Source: Phycisphaerales bacterium
GTDB lineage: Bacteria > Planctomycetota > Phycisphaerae > Phycisphaerales > JAGLTS01
NCBI GenBank assembly: GCA_023135165.1
Contig: JAGLTS010000038.1
Location: 20,892 to 84,891 of the forward strand
Direction of reading: 5' to 3'
DNA length: 64,000 nucleotides
Shown in pieces: positions 58,224 to 64,000 of this stretch. The notes under the pieces were generated by a model. The model did not search any database, was not told the DNA's origin, and worked only from the letters and a program-made list of their open reading frames with translations. A program made the translations under genes and the position numbers. Within the stretch, counting starts at the first letter, position 1, and each line of letters begins with the position of its first letter.

Positions 58224-58970
58224 GTGAGACCAGCCGCCCGACCGCGCGAGGCACGGGACCACGTCCCGCCGCTTCGTGGGTCGGGCGGCCTTTGCTTACC
58301 TTGGGTATGCGAGAACGTACGCCTACATGCGCTTGCTCATGGCGCGCTGGGCATCTCGCTTGGGAAGCTTCTGACGCCTGTGGTGACGGTTGTTGTTGCG
58401 GTCGTCTGTGCGTGCGTGCTGTTTGGCGGCTGGTTGCGCGGCGATGCGAGCCGTATCGCCTTCTCATCACGCGGCCGCTTGCTGTTCCGCATCAGTGTTG
58501 CTGGCAGTACGACCACGCTCGCGCTGATCGTTCTCGTAGCGGTGACCGGCAGCCCAAACGGAGGGACGGGTCGCGCGATCGTCGCTTACGCGGTACTCGG
58601 TCTGTTCCTGATATCAGTCATCGCTGCCATCGTGCTCGTTTTGCGCGCGGTGCTGCGCGTATCGGGGCGCTGCTGTGAACATCGCCTCGACAAAGCGGTG
58701 CGGCGAGTGGGCGCATACGGCATGGCCTTTGCGGCTGGTCTCGCGATCGCTGTCGTGTGGGGTTGGATCGGGCGAGATAATGTGCAGGATTCTGTATTCG
58801 GGATCAGTCGTCCGGCAGCAATCCTTCACGGAACGCTGGGCATACTTGCCCCGATCGTGATCTTCCTGTGGGTTCGCCTGATGTTCGACTTGGCGGCGGA
58901 CCTGCGCCCACGGAGCGCTTCACTTCGGAACGAGGCAAGACGCGAGTGGCGAGAAACCGAAAAAGGGTGA
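58224..58970 (+). CDS. Hypothetical membrane protein (start uncertain)
   Basis: A frame of 248 codons with three to five predicted transmembrane helices: LLTPVVTVVVAVVCACVLFGGW, STTTLALIVLVAVTG, LGLFLISVIAAIVLVLRAVL and GILAPIVIFLWVRLMF, separated by Arg/Lys-rich loops. No family is recognised. The GTG at 58224 is inside the preceding gene's terminator hairpin, so the true start is probably downstream; GTG 58380 (residue 53) is possible, just before the first helix. Ends 73 bp before the convergent SirB1-like gene. Confidence 0.55.
   Translation: MRPAARPREARDHVPPLRGSGGLCLPWVCENVRLHALAHGALGISLGKLLTPVVTVVVAVVCACVLFGGWLRGDASRIAFSSRGRLLFRISVAGSTTTLALIVLVAVTGSPNGGTGRAIVAYAVLGLFLISVIAAIVLVLRAVLRVSGRCCEHRLDKAVRRVGAYGMAFAAGLAIAVVWGWIGRDNVQDSVFGISRPAAILHGTLGILAPIVIFLWVRLMFDLAADLRPRSASLRNEARREWRETEKG
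58233..58292 (+). terminator. Large terminator-like hairpin
   Basis: GCCGCCCGACC (58233-58243) pairs with GGTCGGGCGGC (58279-58289), an 11-bp stem enclosing a smaller CGGGAC/GTCCCG hairpin, followed by CTTT. It lies 44 bp after the glycine-rich gene and is probably its transcription end. Confidence 0.65.
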
Positions 58971-59043
58971 CTTCCGAGTCTTGCTGCGGAGTTGTGCAGA
59001 GACCTCAGACGAGACGTAGCCGCTCGCTCCGAACGCGTCTCGC

Positions 59044-59778
59044 TCACGGTTGATCGAGCGGTAGGCCTGCAAGTTCGGCGGCAAGGTCCGGGTCCGCAGG
59101 ATGCAAGAGCGCCAACATCTCGGTGTATGCGATGAGTTGTTCGCTCTCACCGGTCATGCGGGCGCGGAGGCGAAGGTTGTTGAGGATTCGACTCAGCCAA
59201 ACGATGTGATCGACGGGTGTGAGGTGCGAGGCTTCCCAGGATGCCTGCGGGCCGGCGATGCGGTGGTAGATCCGGCGCGCATCGTCCGACGTCAGCACTC
59301 GCCCACCGTCGAACGGGTCGATGAGTTGGTCATCGCCTTCGATGCGGACTCCCGCCAGGAAGTGGCCGGGCATCCCGACGCCCCACGCCTCCAGACCAAG
59401 CCGGTGGGCCAGTTGAACATAGACAAGGCAGAGCAGGATCGGCAGCCCCTTGCCGGTGAAGAGCACGCGCTCCACATCGGCGTTGTCCGGATGATCGTAG
59501 TGTTGCACATCACCGCGCAGGCCTCGCTGCTCAAACAGGATGTCGTGAAGGTGCGCCTGGATCGCGGTGGCGCTACGTGATGCGAGTCGATCTTCAACCT
59601 CGCGCTGCAACGTGCGCAGCTCCGTGTGAACCTGCCCGCGATGAACCGCCGAGCCGCGACGCTGCATCGCCACGGCGATCGCCCCATCCAGAAGCCCATC
59701 GTCGGTTTCAAGACGGTTCAGTGCATCCAGCAGCAGCCTCGCTGCATTCGGGTCCACGTACTTCGGATCCCAAGTCAT
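59044..59778 (-). CDS. SirB1 / transglutaminase-like protein
   Basis: 244 residues. The N-terminal helical part (LLLDALNRLETDDGLLDGAI) leads into the SirB1-type transglutaminase-like core: FTGKGLPILLCLVYVQLAHRL, then LEAWGVGMPGHFLAGVRI, DDQLIDPFDGGRVL, and a C-terminal helical TPR-like end (LIAYTEMLALLHPADPDLAAEL). The active-site His is in MPGHFLAG. The nucleophilic Cys expected before it is in ILLCLVY. Related proteins are encoded beside release-factor methyltransferases in other bacteria, with unknown function. ATG 59778 has TACGCT 6 nt upstream. Divergent from trpA. Confidence 0.85.
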   Translation of the reverse strand: MTWDPKYVDPNAARLLLDALNRLETDDGLLDGAIAVAMQRRGSAVHRGQVHTELRTLQREVEDRLASRSATAIQAHLHDILFEQRGLRGDVQHYDHPDNADVERVLFTGKGLPILLCLVYVQLAHRLGLEAWGVGMPGHFLAGVRIEGDDQLIDPFDGGRVLTSDDARRIYHRIAGPQASWEASHLTPVDHIVWLSRILNNLRLRARMTGESEQLIAYTEMLALLHPADPDLAAELAGLPLDQP

Positions 59779-59784
59779 CGGAGC

Positions 59785-59790
59785 AGCGTA
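59785..59790 (-). promoter_or_regulatory. Candidate -10 hexamer TACGCT (leaderless) for the SirB1-like gene
   Basis: TACGCT on the minus strand is separated from ATG 59778 by GCTCCG (6 nt), with no ribosome site. Confidence 0.45.
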
Positions 59791-59899
59791 CCTCGGCATG
59801 ACCGCACGGGCGAGCCCCACAGGGCTGCCTTGCGGTCCGGCTGCGCGGCAGATCCATCGGTATCATGCGGGTCATCCACAGCCCGACGAGATCGAACAG

Positions 59900-60697
59900 A
59901 TGATCAGCCGAATCGACGATATCTTCCGTGAACTGCGACGCACCGGCCGAACGGCGCTGATGCCGTTCCTGTGCGCGGGGCACCCAAGCCTGGGCTGCCT
60001 CGGCGATGTACTCCTGGCGGCGGAGCAGGCTGGGGCGAGCGCTGTCGAGATCGGTTTCCCCTTCTCCGACCCGATTGCTGACGGACCGGTCATCGCCGCC
60101 GCGATGCACGAAGCGCTGCAACTCGGCGCCACGCCCGATGCGATCTTCGAGACGATCCGCGGCATCCGCCCCCGGACGCAACTCGGCCTGGTCGCGATGG
60201 TCTCCGTGTCAATCGTGAATCGTATGGGACCGCAACGGTTCATGGACGACGCGAGGAGGGCTGGGTTCGACGGCGTGATCGTGCCGGACATCCCGATCGA
60301 GGAGGCGGACGCCATCCGGTCGCTTGCTGCGCGGACGGGGCTGACGATCACGCTACTCGTCGCTCCCACCACACCGGATCAGCGAGCCGCCGCGATCGCC
60401 CGGGGCTGCACCGGTTTCGTCTATATGGTCGCCCGGACCGGCATCACGGGTGAGCGGCGTGACGCCCCGGAGGTAGCACAAGGCGTTGAGCGCATCCGCG
60501 CCGCGACCGATCTTCCCGTCGCCTGCGGGTTCGGCATCTGCACCGCTGAGCACGTCCGAGCTGTGACGGAGCACGCCGACGCGGCGATCGTCGGCAGCGC
60601 GCTGGTTCGCAAGCTCGCCGCTGCCGGTGACGATCCGGCAACCGCTGCCGGCGACTTCATCGCGGAGTTGGCGCAAGGGCTGTCCACACGCACGTGA
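59900..60697 (+). CDS. trpA: Tryptophan synthase alpha chain
   Basis: 265 residues; releases indole from indole-3-glycerol phosphate and passes it to TrpB. LMPFLCAGHPS, then AVEIGFPFSDPIADGPVIAAA (catalytic Glu in VEIGFPFSDP), GVIVPDIPIEEADAIR (catalytic Asp), TGFVYMVARTGITGER and ACGFGICTAEHVRAV are all intact. ATG 59900 begins MISRIDDIF. trpB is at 43278, so the pair is split by about 15 kb, which is unusual. It is followed by the type III glutamine synthetase, 114 bp later. Confidence 0.97.
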   Translation: MISRIDDIFRELRRTGRTALMPFLCAGHPSLGCLGDVLLAAEQAGASAVEIGFPFSDPIADGPVIAAAMHEALQLGATPDAIFETIRGIRPRTQLGLVAMVSVSIVNRMGPQRFMDDARRAGFDGVIVPDIPIEEADAIRSLAARTGLTITLLVAPTTPDQRAAAIARGCTGFVYMVARTGITGERRDAPEVAQGVERIRAATDLPVACGFGICTAEHVRAVTEHADAAIVGSALVRKLAAAGDDPATAAGDFIAELAQGLSTRT

Positions 60698-60811
60698 TGA
60701 CAGGCCAGCCGCCCTGATGTTCCACATCGACCGCGCGCCTCGGCCGGTCTTGCACTTGCAGCCACAGCATCGACAATGCACGTTCCCTTCCTCACGCCCC
60801 GGAGCAGAGCC

Positions 60812-63004
60812 ATGTCGCACGCCACGCCACGTTTCGCCGCACTGCAAGCCGCAGCCGGCGCCCGCACGACCCATACACGAATCGACCGCGACAAGCCCGC
60901 CGCCGATGTATTCGGCCGACTCGTCTTCTCCGAGCGCGTCATGCAACAGCGTCTCCCGAAGGAGGTCCACAATCGTCTCCTCCAGACACTGCGCCGTTTT
61001 GAGCCGCTCGATGCGGCGATCGCTGACACCGTCGCCGCTGCCATGAAGGACTGGGCCATCGAGCGAGGTGCGACGCACTACACGCATTGGTTCCAGCCGC
61101 TCACCGGACTCACCGCTGAGAAGCACGACTCGTTCATCATCCCCGACGGCCAGGGCGGCGCGATCACCGAGTTCTCCGGCGAGAAGCTCATCCGCGGCGA
61201 ATCCGACGCATCGAGCTTCCCGTCAGGCGGACTGCGCGCCACGTTCGAGGCGCGTGGCTACACCGCATGGGACGCCACAAGCCCGCCCTTCCTCTACCCA
61301 GGCGCGACAGGCTACACGCTCTGCATCCCCACCGTCTTCGTCTCGTGGAGCGGTGAAGCGCTCGACAAGAAGACGCCGTTGCTCCGCTCCATGCAGGCCC
61401 TCTCGACGCAAGCCTTGCGCATCCTGCAACTCTTCGGCACGGATGCCGGCGTCAGCCGCGTCATGGCGACCGTCGGCGCTGAGCAGGAGTACTTCCTCGT
61501 CGATCAGAACTTCTTCTTCGCCCGGCCGGACCTTCTGACGTGTGACCGCACGCTCTTCGGAGCCGCGCCGCCCAAGGGACAACAACTCGAGGATCACTAC
61601 TTCGGCTCGATTCCACAGCGGGTGCTCGCATTCATGGAGGATGTCGACCGGGAGCTGTACGAGCTGGGCGTGCCCGTCGCGACGCGCCATAACGAAGTTT
61701 CGCCCGGCCAGTTCGAGATCGCACCGCTTTTCGAGAACGCCAACGTCAGCACCGATCACCAGATGCTGCTGATGGAAACGCTCAAGCGCGTCGCCGCACG
61801 TCACGGCCTGCAGGCGATTCTGCACGAAAAACCCTTCGCCGGGATGAACGGGTCGGGCAAGCACACCAACTGGTCGCTCTCGACAGACACGGGTGTGAAC
61901 CTCCTCGATCCGCAGGATGAAACGCACACGAACCTGCAGTTCCTCGTCTTTTGCATGGCGGCGCTCCGAGCGATCGACCTGCACGGCGACCTGCTTCGCG
62001 CAACCGTCGCCCGCGCGGGCAACGACCACCGTCTCGGCGGCCAGGAAGCGCCGCCCGCGATCATCTCCGTCTTTCTCGGCACGATGCTGACCGACATCTT
62101 CGAACAGATCGAGCAGGGCACGCCGACCAACACCAAGCGCAAGGACAAGCTTGACCTGGGCGCACGCACACTCCCACGCCTGCCGCGCGACAGCGGGGAC
62201 CGAAACCGCACCAGCCCCATCGCATTCACCGGCAACAAGTTCGAGTTCCGCTCCGTCGGTGCGTCAAGCTCGATCGCCTGGCCCATCACCGTCCTGAACA
62301 CGATCGTCGCGGAATCGCTGGACGATATCGCGTCGTCGATCGAGAAGGCGGCAGGCAAACGTCCGACCCCGGCCAGGGTCGAAAGCGCCGCCAAGGCCCT
62401 GCTCCGCAAGCTTATCTCGCAGCACAAACGCATCATCTTCAACGGCGATGGGTACTCCGGCGAGTGGCTCGAAGAGGCGCAGCGCCGCGGCCTGCCCAAC
62501 CTCAGGACCGCTGTCGATGCGCTGCCTCGCATCCTCGACCGCAAGAGCATCAGCCTCTTCAAGAAGTACGAGATCCTGAACAAGGCGGAAACCGAAAGCC
62601 GGTTCAACGTCTACATCGAGAACTACAACACGACGGTTCTGATCGAAGCGGCGACGATGCTGCATGTAGCGCGCACGATGGTTCTCCCCGCGGCGCTGCA
62701 CCACCAGACGAATCTCGCCGAGACCGTTGTCGCCACGCAGTCGGCCGGCTTCGACTGCGCCGACAGCGAGGTCGTGCTTAAGGAACACATTCAGCGCGTT
62801 GCGGATCTGTGTGAAGCGATTGAGAACCTCGACAAGGCTGTTCAGAACGGCGACCTGTCGGGCCTCAAGCATGCCCGCCACATCGCCAGGCATGTCATCG
62901 ACCGGATGGGCGTGTTGCGCCGTGCCTCCGACGCGATTGAGACGCACATCGCTGATGATCTTTGGCCGTTGCCGACGTATCGAGAGATGCTCTTTGTCCG
63001 CTGA
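60812..63004 (+). CDS. glnN: Type III glutamine synthetase
   Basis: 730 residues, the length of GSIII rather than GlnA. It makes glutamine from glutamate and ammonia. N-terminal [19 protein letters not shown] is followed by the GSIII-specific insert and [21 protein letters not shown]. The metal and ATP motifs are [31 protein letters not shown] and [19 protein letters not shown] Lys-rich region and [18 protein letters not shown] then precede a helical C-terminus. The start at 60812 follows GGAGCAGAG. Confidence 0.96.
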   Translation: MSHATPRFAALQAAAGARTTHTRIDRDKPAADVFGRLVFSERVMQQRLPKEVHNRLLQTLRRFEPLDAAIADTVAAAMKDWAIERGATHYTHWFQPLTGLTAEKHDSFIIPDGQGGAITEFSGEKLIRGESDASSFPSGGLRATFEARGYTAWDATSPPFLYPGATGYTLCIPTVFVSWSGEALDKKTPLLRSMQALSTQALRILQLFGTDAGVSRVMATVGAEQEYFLVDQNFFFARPDLLTCDRTLFGAAPPKGQQLEDHYFGSIPQRVLAFMEDVDRELYELGVPVATRHNEVSPGQFEIAPLFENANVSTDHQMLLMETLKRVAARHGLQAILHEKPFAGMNGSGKHTNWSLSTDTGVNLLDPQDETHTNLQFLVFCMAALRAIDLHGDLLRATVARAGNDHRLGGQEAPPAIISVFLGTMLTDIFEQIEQGTPTNTKRKDKLDLGARTLPRLPRDSGDRNRTSPIAFTGNKFEFRSVGASSSIAWPITVLNTIVAESLDDIASSIEKAAGKRPTPARVESAAKALLRKLISQHKRIIFNGDGYSGEWLEEAQRRGLPNLRTAVDALPRILDRKSISLFKKYEILNKAETESRFNVYIENYNTTVLIEAATMLHVARTMVLPAALHHQTNLAETVVATQSAGFDCADSEVVLKEHIQRVADLCEAIENLDKAVQNGDLSGLKHARHIARHVIDRMGVLRRASDAIETHIADDLWPLPTYREMLFVR

Positions 63005-63219
63005 GTGGGGGCTGAGTGGGGGCTGCTCGCAGTGCCCGGGTTGTAGCAATCGCGCGATCAGATCCGGTTGCTGGACTTGGGGGTTCCTGCACACTTGCCG
63101 GGCGCTGTTTCTGCGACATCACGCTCACGACCTTGCGCCCCGCCGCCGATGCAGGCTGGCGGAGCCGGGCGATCCGTGCGGGTTATCCGGACGGTCATCC
63201 GCTGCGAAAGGAGTTCAGC

Positions 63220-63843
63220 GTGGACAGGTCATCTGCTGCATTGCTCGTCGTCGCATCACTCGGTCTGGTCGGATGTGGAGCGCCCGACGCTACGACATCA
63301 TCACCTCGGCTCACACACAGCCAGGCCCAGGCGACGGATGATGCGGTCGCCCCAGCCGCTGCCGTTGCGGACGCGGCGCGGGCCGGTCGCTTCGGTTCGT
63401 TGAACAGCGCGGCGCGTAACGACTTGCCCGATCAGCAGTTCCCGCATGTCACGTACGCCCCGCCGAAGATCGACGACTTCCGCGTTGGAACGGGTCGCAC
63501 CGCCCACTTCGGCGATGTCTTCGTCGTCAACTACGTCGCCAGCTTCGAGGATGGCACCGTCATCGCTGATACGCTCAGCGACGGCCGACCCGTCAGCATG
63601 ACGTTCACCGGCACCGAAGCGCGGGCGTGGGGCAGGCACCTTGCGGGCATGCGGGCGGGCGGTATCCGCAGCGTGCAACTTCCTGCTGCGCTTGCATTTA
63701 GCGGTAATGACGCATTCGCCGGACTGATCCCGCCTGACAAGACGGTCTACTTCGACGTCGAACTCGTCGAGGTCCACACCCCCACCACCCCCACGACTGC
63801 CGGCACACCTTCCACTGTGGCTGAGGTCATTGAAGCCGACTGA
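63220..63843 (+). CDS. FKBP-type peptidyl-prolyl isomerase lipoprotein
   Basis: 207 residues from GTG 63220, with AAAGGAG 7 nt upstream as ribosome site. The signal peptide ends in lipobox LGLVGC (Cys19). After a low-complexity Ala/Asp linker the FKBP domain covers about 100-185: TGRTAHFGDVFVVNYVASFEDGTVI, then a diverged middle, GRHLAGMRAGGIRSVQLPAALAF and KTVYFDVELVEVH. The key Tyr/Phe pocket is only partly conserved, so activity is uncertain. It probably assists folding outside the cytoplasm. Ends in a Thr/Pro tail. Confidence 0.88.
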   Translation: MDRSSAALLVVASLGLVGCGAPDATTSSPRLTHSQAQATDDAVAPAAAVADAARAGRFGSLNSAARNDLPDQQFPHVTYAPPKIDDFRVGTGRTAHFGDVFVVNYVASFEDGTVIADTLSDGRPVSMTFTGTEARAWGRHLAGMRAGGIRSVQLPAALAFSGNDAFAGLIPPDKTVYFDVELVEVHTPTTPTTAGTPSTVAEVIEAD

Positions 63844-63966
63844 GCGGGTCAGCGACGGGTCAATCGCCACGTCGTCACCGCCGCGCCAATGCGCGCCGCA
63901 GCGCGTGTGCATTCATCGCATAACCCCCCACTTCCCCCCCGGTTATGGTGGTTCATGACAGATCGG

Positions 63967-64000
63967 TGCGCACGGAATCGCGGAAAACGTGTTATCGGAC
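63967..64000 (+). repeat. Dispersed repeat copy 3 (truncated by window end)
   Basis: The last 34 bases begin TGCGCACGG and end GAAAACGTGTTATCGGAC, the same opening as copies 1 and 2, so the T-tract array should begin within about 10 bases beyond the window. A C-rich stretch (CCCCCCACTTCCCCCCC at 63924-63940) sits about 27 bp before it, similar to the one beside copy 1. Confidence 0.85.

Overview
The window looks like a chromosomal segment from a GC-rich planctomycete, most likely class Phycisphaerae. The main clues are six large secreted proteins that end in the same dockerin-like tag (two Ca-loop motifs of the type DxNxDGxxDxxDLGILLxxY), a PEP-CTERM protein ending in RRRR, and a mostly housekeeping gene set. 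No rRNA, CRISPR array, integrase or insertion sequence was seen. One tRNA gene, tRNA-Ile(GAT), lies at 5546-5619.

Layout. 0-4 kb: a giant exported PKD/beta-propeller/beta-helix protein, then a dispersed repeat. 4-7 kb: cysC, tRNA-Ile, a dihydrouridine synthase and a lipoprotein. 7.8-11.4 kb: two dockerin-tagged exported proteins. 11.4-18.5 kb: lipoprotein SppA, an OLD-family ATPase/Toprim nuclease, a DUF4920 lipoprotein, a NapG/NapH-like pair, and a YbjQ-YbjQ-PrsW set. 18.5-28 kb: two paralogous metallo-beta-lactamase-fold proteins with an altered metal motif flanking a CYTH protein and a DEDDh exonuclease, then a tightly overlapping minus-strand operon (sodium:solute symporter, glycosidase-like protein, ROK kinase, ligA). 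28-42 kb: a gingipain-like C25 protease with dockerin tag, murQ, ychF, aat, M50 and rhomboid proteases sharing a C-terminal motif, a TPR protein, an M42 peptidase and two exported hypotheticals. 42-48 kb: a PEP-CTERM protein, a second repeat copy, trpB, then an accessory-looking cluster. 48-64 kb: an oversized pyruvate:ferredoxin oxidoreductase, an unknown 501-aa protein, two more dockerin-tagged proteins, a SirB1-like protein, trpA, type III glutamine synthetase, an FKBP-type lipoprotein, and the start of a third repeat copy.

The most interesting stretch is 44.5-48.1 kb. It holds a prokaryotic viperin (radical SAM antiviral nucleotide synthase) translationally coupled to a small DUF2325 protein. 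An unknown 576-aa protein and a candidate structured RNA lie upstream, a perfect 15-bp palindrome sits just before the viperin start, and a 50-aa SMP-like protein and a terminator lie downstream. I read this as a candidate antiphage module with an unusual gene combination. Two genome-scale signals also stand out. A dispersed repeat carries eight A/T tracts spaced 10 or 11 bp apart (mean 10.43 bp, the DNA helical repeat) in two independent copies, which predicts intrinsically curved DNA. At least eleven genes have a TAnnnT-type -10 hexamer only 6-9 nt before the start codon, which predicts leaderless transcripts and helped fix start codons here.
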